From the NCBI GenBank assembly GCA_045537495.1, contig JAZSPN010000081.1, positions 1 to 25,379 on the forward strand: a DNA stretch of 25,379 nt. The letters run 5' to 3'. The notes beneath the pieces were generated by a model that had not been told where the DNA came from, ran no database searches, and was given only the letters and a program-made list of their open reading frames with translations. Every line of letters begins with the position of its first letter. Positions within the stretch are counted from its first letter, which is position 1. Positions 8,259 to 15,112 of this stretch are shown here, piece by piece. Position numbers and translations under genes: made by a program. The DNA is from UBA1425 sp045537495 (lineage in GTDB: Bacteria > Bacillota > Clostridia > Oscillospirales > Acutalibacteraceae).

Positions 8259-8271
8259 GTGTACGGAAATT

Positions 8272-9228
8272 TCAATCTTCGTCATTCCCGACGGGAATTA
8301 CAATTATCGACATCGTCCTGTCAATTACCTCGACTATCGTGCGTGCCGTCGTATAGATAAACACGAAATCCTCAATGCCCTCGGCAAGCACCAGGCGTAT
8401 CGCCGGATTTATTTCTTTTTCAAACGAAAACGTCGGGCAGGCATTGAGAAACGCAACATCGGCAACGGCTGCCATTGCAACAACAAAAAACATTTTAAAG
8501 TATTTTACATATTCTGAAACTTCACGGCTTACACGGTTGTTTTTCACCAGCGTCGTACTTACCGGAAATGATATTCTGATGTTTTCAAGCTTTTCTTCTT
8601 CGTAAGAAGCACGGTACAGCGCCGACAGCTCTTTGCAGGCAGCTTCAAATACCCTTGCCGCTATGATGCCGATAAAACGTTCCGCATTCTCCTTCGTCAA
8701 TAACGAAGCCTTCAAAACATCACCCTCGGACAAGTCTTCGGTAAGCCTCTTTTCGAAGTACGGTGACACGTGAAAGTGCATAAGACTGCTTTTGATTCTT
8801 TCTCTGAGCTCTTCTTCGGAAGGCTCACATCTTATAAATTCATTGTGTCGGTATTCCGTATAAAGCCCGACGGCGCTCTCTCCTTTTTCAAGGCGTCTTA
8901 TGTAATCGTTGCTTCTGAAAACATGAAGCATGAAGCTCAGACGGTAAAGGCTGTCTTTTCTGTCGGCGGGATCGTGGGACCTTGCAAACGAGTCGACAAG
9001 CCTGTCGACCTTTTCTCTCATCGTCAGCGGAGAATTACCGCTCTCATCAAAGAAGGCTGTTGCCACACCTTCCGTAATCCCTTCCGTGATCATTTTCGCT
9101 TCGCTCTGCGAAATATTTCCTGATCCTCTTTCAACCGATTCACCGACAACGGTGACGGTGTCCTTCTCCGAAAAAAAGTCCTTGTAGATTCTGCCCATCG
9201 AACAAGTTTCGTATAAATTTCCAAGCAC
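8272..9228 (-). CDS. Helical membrane-associated protein, tandem paralog B
   Basis: A 318-residue paralog of the downstream neighbour at 7129-8094. Shared features in order are YKDFFSEKDT near residue 15 (against LKDYMSKKDT), GNISQSEAKMITEGITEGV near 37-55 (against GDISRGKMYAMARDLIEGV), HVSP at 153-156, and ENAERFIGIIAARVFEAA at 180-197. The C-terminus has a clear hydrophobic helix (about 244-264) and a weaker second one (about 276-296). The start is GTG at 9228 with AAGAGG eight nt upstream; an ATG at codon 11 has no comparable site. Overall protein identity with paralog A looks low (roughly a quarter by eye) although the leaders are nearly identical. No named family recognised. Confidence 0.77.
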   Translation of the reverse strand: MLGNLYETCSMGRIYKDFFSEKDTVTVVGESVERGSGNISQSEAKMITEGITEGVATAFFDESGNSPLTMREKVDRLVDSFARSHDPADRKDSLYRLSFMLHVFRSNDYIRRLEKGESAVGLYTEYRHNEFIRCEPSEEELRERIKSSLMHFHVSPYFEKRLTEDLSEGDVLKASLLTKENAERFIGIIAARVFEAACKELSALYRASYEEEKLENIRISFPVSTTLVKNNRVSREVSEYVKYFKMFFVVAMAAVADVAFLNACPTFSFEKEINPAIRLVLAEGIEDFVFIYTTARTIVEVIDRTMSIIVIPVGNDED

Positions 9229-9248
9229 TGTGAAAACCTCTTTTCAAA

Positions 9249-9319
9249 AAATTCCCTTCGGGTAGCTTAATTTTGCTTTAAACTCCGAGGAACTTCAAGG
9301 ACTTCACACGGAAAATTTT
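9249..9319 (-). repeat. Duplicated leader element upstream of paralog B
   Basis: Partner of 8115-8186. It lies between the stop of the gene at 9326 and the GTG at 9228. The CCCGAAGGG mini-hairpin is kept near the ribosome binding site, and the distal 29-nt block is almost unchanged. Confidence 0.75.
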
Positions 9320-9325
9320 TAATTT

Positions 9326-10189
9326 TCACCCGCTGTACGGGTTTGTGATACCACGAAAGCCTTTTCCCACAAAACGGTCAATTATCGCTTCCGCAATGTA
9401 GCGGTTTGTATACCCCATCCTTATGCACACTCTGAAAATGATATCAAGCTTTCTGTAAAAACCGCTTCCCGCCGTTTTCATATATCCGACCGCCGTTTCG
9501 TCGTCGGCTTTAAACCCGATAAGAAGCTTCAGCAAGGTTTTCTGCTGTATCTTTGAGTCCTTCTTTTTAAAAGCCTTCCACACGCTCTTCGTAATGTCTG
9601 CTTCCTCATTGAACTCTTCGTATGTAATTTGGCGTTCTTTGAAAAGCTCTGTGCTTTTGTCGGCTAATTCCTTTGTAATGCAGAATCTACAATCGAGTAT
9701 CTTCGACCTGAAGCTTTCATACTCCTCGTCCGTAAGCGAAAGCTCCGTTGTTATCTTTTGGACGGTGTTTTCCATCGTTTCGTTCTCATACGACAGAAAT
9801 CTGTTCCACGCATTCGGATAAAGTTCTGCTCTTTTTGCAAATTTTATCATCTGCTTATGAAGCAGTACATTTCTGATATCCCGATAGGCGGTGCATATTT
9901 TGGAATCAAGGCATATCATCAGGTTAAAGGTCTTTACGGCATCGTATGAAATGCCCGTTTCAGCCTTTGTTTCTTCGAGAATTTTTGCAACACGCCGAGC
10001 CGTTTCCCTGTCGTTTCTCATCAATCCGTCGATGACCTTCTCATCAATGCCGATTTTTTCGAGAAGCAGATCAACTTCCTTCTCCAGCTTCCCTTTTACA
10101 AAGTTCACCGCGTCTTCTCTTTTTTCCCGTGTTTCCTTTTCGTAGTATAAAGCACGGTATTCCTCATCGATTACAGTATAGTTTATCAC
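9326..10189 (-). CDS. Unknown helical protein, first minus-strand gene of the cluster
   Basis: No family recognised. The product is almost entirely helical and charged, lacks a clear membrane segment, and has several Cys residues (for example in CLDSKIC and DCRFC) without a metal-site spacing I can name. The C-terminal segment ending in RFVGKGFRGITNPYSG looks well ordered. The frame is open up to a GTG at 10234, but that codon lies in the spacer of a good promoter (TTGTAA, 17 nt, TATAAT), so it would not be transcribed. The first later candidate with a plausible site is GTG at 10189 (GGACGG eight nt before), giving 287 aa; GTG 10198 is also possible. It is on the same strand just upstream of paralog B and may be part of the same system, possibly as a soluble regulator (inference). 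Confidence 0.65.
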   Translation of the reverse strand: MINYTVIDEEYRALYYEKETREKREDAVNFVKGKLEKEVDLLLEKIGIDEKVIDGLMRNDRETARRVAKILEETKAETGISYDAVKTFNLMICLDSKICTAYRDIRNVLLHKQMIKFAKRAELYPNAWNRFLSYENETMENTVQKITTELSLTDEEYESFRSKILDCRFCITKELADKSTELFKERQITYEEFNEEADITKSVWKAFKKKDSKIQQKTLLKLLIGFKADDETAVGYMKTAGSGFYRKLDIIFRVCIRMGYTNRYIAEAIIDRFVGKGFRGITNPYSG

Positions 10190-10219
10190 AGCAAGCACCG
10201 TCCGTATAAAGCTATGATA

Positions 10220-10248
10220 ATTATAGCAATTCACCCCTCATTTTACAA
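10220..10248 (-). promoter_or_regulatory. Sigma-A-type promoter for the gene at 9326-10189
   Basis: On the minus strand a perfect TATAAT (complement of 10220-10225) lies 17 nt after TTGTAA (complement of 10243-10248). Initiation is expected near 10213, leaving a leader of about 25 nt to GTG 10189. It starts just past the terminator at 10310-10347. Confidence 0.6.
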
Positions 10249-10309
10249 TAGAATTTCTGTTTGTTGTACAAAACCTCAAAACAATTCACGTATTGTTGTA
10301 CTGATTGCA

Positions 10310-10347
10310 CAAAAAAACGCAACGAAGAAAATCCTTCATTGCGTTTG
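10310..10347 (-). terminator. Terminator of the nrdD-trxB-rlmD operon
   Basis: AACGCAACGAAG (10316-10327) pairs with CTTCATTGCGTT (10334-10345) over 12 positions with one mismatch and a six-nt loop. The A run at 10311-10317 gives a U tract on the minus strand. It begins about 20 nt past the methyltransferase stop codon. Confidence 0.9.
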
Positions 10348-10363
10348 TAAGTGTATCTGTCAG

Positions 10364-11566
10364 TTACCGGGATCGGACAAGCTTCACAACCGTTTCGACG
10401 TGGGAGGTGTGGGGGAACATATCGACGGGCTGGATTTTTTTGACCTTATAGCCGTGTTTCGTGAGGTATTTAAGGTCACGTGCCTGAGTTTCGGGGTTGC
10501 AGGAGATATACACTATCGTTTCGGGGGACAGTGTCACGGCACTTTCCAAAAATCTTTCATCGCTTCCCGCTCTCGGCGGATCCATAAACAGAACGTCGGC
10601 TTTTTCGTGATTTTTTGCCATTTCCTGCATGAATTCTCCTGCATCCGCGCAATAGAAGCGTGCATTCTTCACGTTATTTCTCTTGCAATTTGAAATCGCA
10701 TCGTGCACCGCATCTCTGTTAAGCTCAACGCCTATCACGTTCTTTGCCTTATCGGAGGCGACAAGACCTATCGTGCCGATTCCGCAATACGCATCTATCA
10801 CCGTCTGTGTTCCGTCGAGTCCCGAAAACTCCACCGCCTTATTATAAAGCACCTCGGTCTGCACGGGATTTATCTGGTAAAACGATTTTGCCGATATTCT
10901 GAAAATCTTTCCGCACAGTGTATCCTCTATCGTTCCGTTTCCGTAAAGAATCTTCTCCGTGGGGCCTAAAACTAAATTTGTATCGTACGGGTTGACGTTC
11001 AGGATTACCGTTGTTATCTCGGGATGCCTTTGAAGCAGTGCCTTCACGAAATTTTTCAGTGACGGAAATTTCGGTGTTGCCGACACAAGCACCACCATGA
11101 TCTCTCCGCTTGTAAAGCCTCTCTTCACAAGCACGTGACGGAGTATTCCGAAATCCCGGTCCTCGTCGTACGGGCGTATCTTGAAGCTTCTCAAAAGCTT
11201 TCTCACCGTCACGATTATCTCATCCGCTTTTTTGTCCTCCAAAAGGCAGTCATCCACCATTACGATTCTGTGAGAATTCGACTGGTAGACTCCCGATATT
11301 ATCATTCCGCTTCTCGTCGTTCCGAATGCCGCCTGCACCTTGTTTCTGTAATGATACGGCTCCTTCATTCCGATTATCGGTGACACCTTGCAGTATTTAT
11401 CGAGAAGTATACGTACTTTTTTCTCCTTTAATCTGAGCTGTTCTTCGTACGGAAGATTCATCATCTGACAGCCTCCGCACTTCTTGTACAAGGGACATTT
11501 AATGTCGGTCATAACCTCACTCTTTTCTTTAAGCGCATAAACAGGCTTGCACGGAAAATTCTCCAT
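10364..11566 (-). CDS. rlmD: 23S rRNA (uracil-C5)-methyltransferase, RlmD/TrmA family
   Basis: SAM-dependent RNA uracil-C5 methyltransferase. The iron-sulfur ligands Cys24, Cys30, Cys33 (CPLYKKCGGC) and Cys107 have the C-x5-C-x2-C spacing of the RlmD/RumA family. The SAM motif is DAYCGIGTIG (258-267), FMDPPRAG is at 327-334, the catalytic nucleophile is Cys356 in YISCNPET, and the terminal HVETVVKL carries the base Glu391. The N-terminal TRAM domain of E. coli RlmD (433 aa) is missing, as in many short Firmicute members. The exact uridine target cannot be told from sequence. The ATG at 11566 sits in a hairpin and has a weak site; ATG 11512 (382 aa) follows GTGAGGTT and is an alternative start. 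Last gene of the operon, 15 nt after trxB. Confidence 0.92.
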   Translation of the reverse strand: MENFPCKPVYALKEKSEVMTDIKCPLYKKCGGCQMMNLPYEEQLRLKEKKVRILLDKYCKVSPIIGMKEPYHYRNKVQAAFGTTRSGMIISGVYQSNSHRIVMVDDCLLEDKKADEIIVTVRKLLRSFKIRPYDEDRDFGILRHVLVKRGFTSGEIMVVLVSATPKFPSLKNFVKALLQRHPEITTVILNVNPYDTNLVLGPTEKILYGNGTIEDTLCGKIFRISAKSFYQINPVQTEVLYNKAVEFSGLDGTQTVIDAYCGIGTIGLVASDKAKNVIGVELNRDAVHDAISNCKRNNVKNARFYCADAGEFMQEMAKNHEKADVLFMDPPRAGSDERFLESAVTLSPETIVYISCNPETQARDLKYLTKHGYKVKKIQPVDMFPHTSHVETVVKLVRSR

Positions 11567-11573
11567 GCAAGCC
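11544..11573. promoter_or_regulatory. Hairpin over the trxB-rlmD junction and the upstream rlmD start codon
   Basis: GGCTTGCA (11544-11551) pairs perfectly with TGCAAGCC (11566-11573), and GGA/TCC pair inside around a six-nt loop. There is no U tract on the minus strand, so it is not a standard terminator. It would hide the ATG at 11566 in the mRNA, which favours the later start at 11512 or a translational control. Confidence 0.5.
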
Positions 11574-11581
11574 GTAATCTC

Positions 11582-12490
11582 TTATATTCCGTCGATATAT
11601 CTGCAAGCAGCAATTGCCGCCGCCGCTCCGTCCGCCGTTGCGGTCGTTATCTGACGTACTTTTTTTCTTCGGCAGTCGCCTGCAACGAACAATCCGTCCG
11701 TCTTTGTCAGGCACGATTCGTCACTGTCGATGTATCCGTTTTCGTCAAGCGCTGCAACCGACTCGAAAACCCCGTTCTCGGGCTTCTGTCCTATTGCAAC
11801 AAAAATTGCATCGGTTTCGAAAATGCTCTTTTCACCCTTTGAATCCGTAAGCTCTGCCGCCGTCAGACTCTCTTCTCCGATAAGCGCCGTAACCACCGTA
11901 TCGGTTATGAACTTTACATTTTCTCTTTCTTTCAGTATTTCGAGAAGCTTCGCCTCTCCCGTAAAGAACGGAAGATTCTGGATAAGCGTTACGCTCCTGC
12001 ACGATTCGGAAAGAAGCACCGCTTCCTGCAATGCGGAATTACCGCCTCCGATAACGGCTATATCCTTGCCCGCATAAAAGGCTCCGTCGCATACCGCGCA
12101 ATACGATACTCCTTCGCCGACAAGCTCCTCCTCACGGGGGAGTCCCAGTGTTCTGTGCTTTGAGCCGGCAGCAATTATAACCGTTTTCGCGCTGTAATCG
12201 GCGCTGTCCGCTTTCACGGTAAAGCTTCCGTCGGGATTTTTAAGAATCCCGTTCACGGTGTCAAGCTCTATCTCGGCACCCATCGAAAGCACCTGCTCTA
12301 CCAGCATATCCGCAAATTCACTTCCGCTCATGCGTGCGATTCCCGGATAATTTTCCACCTTGGGAGAATATGTTATCTGTCCGCCGAAGGTTTCTTTTTC
12401 TACAACGAGCACCTTCTTGTCGGCTCTGCGTGCATACAGCGCCGCCGTAAGTCCTGCCGGCCCCGCGCCTATTACAACTATATCGTACAT
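11582..12490 (-). CDS. trxB: Thioredoxin reductase (NADPH)
   Basis: A 302-residue flavoprotein that passes electrons from NADPH through FAD and a disulfide to thioredoxin-like proteins. Visible motifs are the FAD-binding VVIGAGPAG (5-13), the redox pair CAVC (131-134) followed by DGAFYAG, the NADPH-binding IGGGNSA (147-153), and a C-terminal FAD segment with GLFVAGDCRRK. The length is usual for low-Mr bacterial TrxR. The start ATG has AAGGGG seven nt upstream, overlapping the nrdD stop, so it is translated right after nrdD. Because NrdD carries its own thioredoxin-like domain, this enzyme may feed electrons straight to that domain. Confidence 0.95.
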   Translation of the reverse strand: MYDIVVIGAGPAGLTAALYARRADKKVLVVEKETFGGQITYSPKVENYPGIARMSGSEFADMLVEQVLSMGAEIELDTVNGILKNPDGSFTVKADSADYSAKTVIIAAGSKHRTLGLPREEELVGEGVSYCAVCDGAFYAGKDIAVIGGGNSALQEAVLLSESCRSVTLIQNLPFFTGEAKLLEILKERENVKFITDTVVTALIGEESLTAAELTDSKGEKSIFETDAIFVAIGQKPENGVFESVAALDENGYIDSDESCLTKTDGLFVAGDCRRKKVRQITTATADGAAAAIAACRYIDGI

Positions 12491-12501
12491 ACTCTGTCCC
12501 C

Positions 12502-14886
12502 TTATGCCTGCGCCGTCGAATTTTCGATAAATCTCTTGATGTTGGAAAGGTTCACTATCTTTTCGGTGCCGTCACCCTGCTCGATAATAAGTGTCGGCGC
12601 CTGCTTGATTCCGTACTTTGCCGCTTCCTCGGGAGCTTCGTCTGCGATTACCTTCTCGAATCCGATTCCCGCCTTCGTAAGAAGTGCGTCTGCCACCTTG
12701 CAGTTGGGGCACGTCTTCGTCGCGAAAAGAAGGATTCTCGCATTCTCTGCGTTTTCCGTTCCGGGAATATCCCGTGCGATTTCGACCTTTTCGTTTTTGC
12801 CTTCCCTGTTCAGCACGGAACGCTCGATGTTATACACCTTTCTGTCCTTGAACTCCTGCGACTTGCCTTCGTTCCAGTTCTGAACGGGACGGTAATAGCC
12901 CGTGATTCTGCTGTAAACCTCCGCCGTTTCGCCGCACTCGGGGCAAGTGTAATGCTCGCCGTTGATGTATCCGTGGTTGCGACAGATCGAATACGTCGGA
13001 GAAAGTGTGTAGTAGGGAAGCTTGTAGTTTTCGGCAATCTTTCTGACAAGGTTTGCCGCCGCCTTCCACGTCGGAAGCTTTTCGCCGAGGAACACATGGA
13101 ATACCGTGCCCGACGTGTAAAGAGTCTGAAGCTCGTCCTGAACATCGAGAGCCGTGAAGGTATCCTCCGTATAGCCTACGGGAAGGTGTGAGCTGTTTGT
13201 ATAGTAAGGAGTTCCGTTCATGTTCGCCGTGATAATGTCGCCGAAGCGCTTCACGTCGTGCTTTGCAAGACGGTACGTCGTCGATTCGGCAGGTGTCGCC
13301 TCAAGGTTATAAAGATCGCTGTACTTCTCCTGATAGTCGGAAAGTCTGTCACGCATATGGTTGAGAACGTCCTTTGTGAATTCCTGAGCCTCTTCGTTTG
13401 TGAGATCCTTGCCGATCCACTTCGCGTTAAGGCAGGCTTCGTTCATGCCGACAAGACCGATCGTCGAGAAATGGTTGTCGAACGATCCGAGATAACGCTT
13501 CGTATAGGGATAAAGTCCCTCTTCGAGAAGCTTCGTAATAACCGTACGCTTTACTTTAAGTGAACGTGCGGCAATATCCATGAGCTTGTCAAGACGTGCA
13601 TAGAATTCCTCTGCACTCTTCGACTGATATGCGATTCTCGGCATATTGATGGTTACAACACCGACGGATCCCGTGCTTTCACCGCTTCCGAAGTAACCGC
13701 CCGTCTTTTTGCGAAGCTCACGAAGGTCAAGACGGAGTCTGCAACACATGCTGCGGACATCGCTCGGTTCCATATCGCTGTTGATGTAGTTTGAGAAGTA
13801 GGGTGTGCCGTACTTCGACGTCATCTCGAAGAGAAGCTTGTTGTTCTCCGTTTCGGACCAGTCGAAATCGTTCGTGATGGAATATGTCGGAATAGGATAC
13901 TGGAAGCCTCTGCCGTTGGCGTCGCCCTCGATCATGATCTCGATGAACGCCTTGTTGATCATATCCATTTCCTTCTGGCAGTCCTTGTACTTGAAGTCCA
14001 TCTCCTTGCCGCCCACGATTGCGTTGAGCTCTGCAAGGTCGTTCGGTACAACCCAGTCGAGTGTGATATTCGAGAAGGGTGCCTGAGTACCCCAGCGGCT
14101 CGGCGTGTTGACACCGAAGATGAAGGACTCGATGCACTTCTTCGTCTGCTGATACGTAAGGTTATCCACCTTTACAAAGGGAGCAAGATACGTGTCGAAC
14201 GATGAGAAGGCCTGAGCGCCTGCCCATTCGTTCTGCATGATGCCGAGGAAGTTTACCATCTGGTTGCACAGCGTTGCAAGATGGCTTGCCGGTGAAGATG
14301 TGATCTTGCCGGGGATACCGCCGAGACCTTCCTGGATAAGCTGTTTAAGCGACCAGCCCGCACAGTAGCCCGTAAGCATGGAAAGGTCGTGAAGGTGAAT
14401 GTCCGCATTGCGGTGTGCGTTGGCAATTTCCTCGTCGTAAACCTCGGAAAGCCAGTAGTTCGCCGTGATTGCACCGCTGTTGCTGAGGATAAGTCCGCCT
14501 ACGGAATATGTAACGGTACTGTTTTCCTTGACTCGCCAGTCGGTTACCTTTACATAGCTGTCAACAAGCTCTTTGTAGTCGAGAATGGTCGACTTCATGT
14601 TGCGGATCTTTTCACGCTGTTTTCTGTAAAGAATATACGCCTTTGCCACATCCGCATAGCCCGCCTGGATAAGCACGGACTCTACGCTGTCCTGTACGTC
14701 CTCAACGGCAATTACGCCGTCCTTTATCTTGCTGTCGAAGTCGGCAGTTACCTTAAGCGCCAGAAGGTCGATAACCGTCGGATGGCTGTTCTTGCCCTGA
14801 GCTTCGAAAGCCTTTGCTATTGCCGAGGAAATCTTTGCAATATCAAAATCTGCTATTGAGCCGTCTCTTTTGATTACTTTATACAT
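12502..14886 (-). CDS. nrdD: Anaerobic (class III) ribonucleoside-triphosphate reductase with fused C-terminal thioredoxin-like domain
   Basis: Makes dNTPs from NTPs with a glycyl radical. The start is ATG 14886 (794 aa), set by GAGGTG seven nt upstream; the frame stays open to 14958 but without a site. The N-terminus (1-95, MYKVIKRDGSIADFD) is an ATP-cone, the allosteric nucleotide sensor. The barrel holds MCCRLRLDLRELRKKTGGYF, with the cysteine region of the active site. The zinc-site region reads CRNHGYINGEHYTCPECGE, and SRITGYYRPVQNWN contains the radical Gly at about 663. Unlike E. coli NrdD (712 aa), about 105 further residues follow, containing ILLFATKTCPNCKVADALL (CPNC about 726-729) and the thioredoxin-fold cis-Pro segment QAPTLII. 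This fused redoxin, with trxB next door, suggests reduction by a redoxin rather than by formate. Expressed from the NrdR-flanked promoter. Confidence 0.96.
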   Translation of the reverse strand: MYKVIKRDGSIADFDIAKISSAIAKAFEAQGKNSHPTVIDLLALKVTADFDSKIKDGVIAVEDVQDSVESVLIQAGYADVAKAYILYRKQREKIRNMKSTILDYKELVDSYVKVTDWRVKENSTVTYSVGGLILSNSGAITANYWLSEVYDEEIANAHRNADIHLHDLSMLTGYCAGWSLKQLIQEGLGGIPGKITSSPASHLATLCNQMVNFLGIMQNEWAGAQAFSSFDTYLAPFVKVDNLTYQQTKKCIESFIFGVNTPSRWGTQAPFSNITLDWVVPNDLAELNAIVGGKEMDFKYKDCQKEMDMINKAFIEIMIEGDANGRGFQYPIPTYSITNDFDWSETENNKLLFEMTSKYGTPYFSNYINSDMEPSDVRSMCCRLRLDLRELRKKTGGYFGSGESTGSVGVVTINMPRIAYQSKSAEEFYARLDKLMDIAARSLKVKRTVITKLLEEGLYPYTKRYLGSFDNHFSTIGLVGMNEACLNAKWIGKDLTNEEAQEFTKDVLNHMRDRLSDYQEKYSDLYNLEATPAESTTYRLAKHDVKRFGDIITANMNGTPYYTNSSHLPVGYTEDTFTALDVQDELQTLYTSGTVFHVFLGEKLPTWKAAANLVRKIAENYKLPYYTLSPTYSICRNHGYINGEHYTCPECGETAEVYSRITGYYRPVQNWNEGKSQEFKDRKVYNIERSVLNREGKNEKVEIARDIPGTENAENARILLFATKTCPNCKVADALLTKAGIGFEKVIADEAPEEAAKYGIKQAPTLIIEQGDGTEKIVNLSNIKRFIENSTAQA

Positions 14887-14893
14887 TCTGATA

Positions 14894-14899
14894 CACCTC
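14894..14899 (-). promoter_or_regulatory. Ribosome binding site fixing the nrdD start
   Basis: GAGGTG on the minus strand, seven nt before ATG 14886. The upstream in-frame ATGs (14901, 14958) have no such site, and 14901 overlaps this one. Confidence 0.85.
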
Positions 14900-14970
14900 A
14901 TATTCTTTGATATCGGGGAATTTTTTGATTCGCAGTCAATCAATATCTTGTGCCGCATTTTGAAAAGTCA

Positions 14971-14984
14971 CACAAAATATTGTG
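14971..14984. promoter_or_regulatory. NrdR-box-like palindrome 1 (in the nrdD leader)
   Basis: CACAAAATATTGTG has perfect CACAA/TTGTG arms around AATA, like the known NrdR box (ACACnATATATnGTGT type). It lies about 30-40 nt downstream of the predicted transcription start. Confidence 0.65.
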
Positions 14985-15018
14985 CCGAAAAGCACACTGA
15001 TGACTGCCGTGCTTGTTC

Positions 15019-15047
15019 ATTATAGCAACAAAAGTACGGCTTGTCAA
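15019..15047 (-). promoter_or_regulatory. Consensus sigma-A promoter of nrdD-trxB-rlmD
   Basis: On the minus strand TTGACA (complement of 15042-15047), a 17-nt spacer and TATAAT (complement of 15019-15024): both hexamers and the spacing are perfect. Initiation is expected near 15012, giving a leader of about 125 nt. Such a strong promoter probably needs the flanking repressor sites to hold it down. Confidence 0.9.
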
Positions 15048-15055
15048 TAGAAAAT

Positions 15056-15069
15056 AACTAAATATTGTG
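15056..15069. promoter_or_regulatory. NrdR-box-like half-conserved palindrome 2 (just upstream of -35)
   Basis: AACTAAATATTGTG keeps the AATATTGTG half exactly and the left arm in 3 of 5 positions. It sits directly upstream of the -35 hexamer and 43 bp (about four helical turns) from box 3, fitting the paired-site habit of NrdR. Confidence 0.5.
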
Positions 15070-15098
15070 ATTATTTTTTGTTATAGCACCGATATATA

Positions 15099-15112
15099 CA
15101 CAATATATTGCG
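15099..15112. promoter_or_regulatory. NrdR-box-like palindrome 3
   Basis: CACAATATATTGCG is preceded by ATATA; CACAA/TTGCG arms differ from a perfect palindrome by one base. It ends right at the stop codon of nrdG (15113). The core matches the NrdR consensus closely. Confidence 0.6.

Noticed and set aside
194..10234. Whole Hsp70/AAA+ cluster as a prophage, transposon or known defence island
   Set aside because: No integrase, transposase, phage structural gene, nuclease, direct-repeat boundary or tRNA target is visible, and the base composition looks similar to that of the neighbours.
10261..10301. Nine-nt direct repeat TTGTTGTAC (10261-10269, 10293-10301)
   Set aside because: Only two short copies in a small gap, and no flanking features suggest a CRISPR or attachment site.
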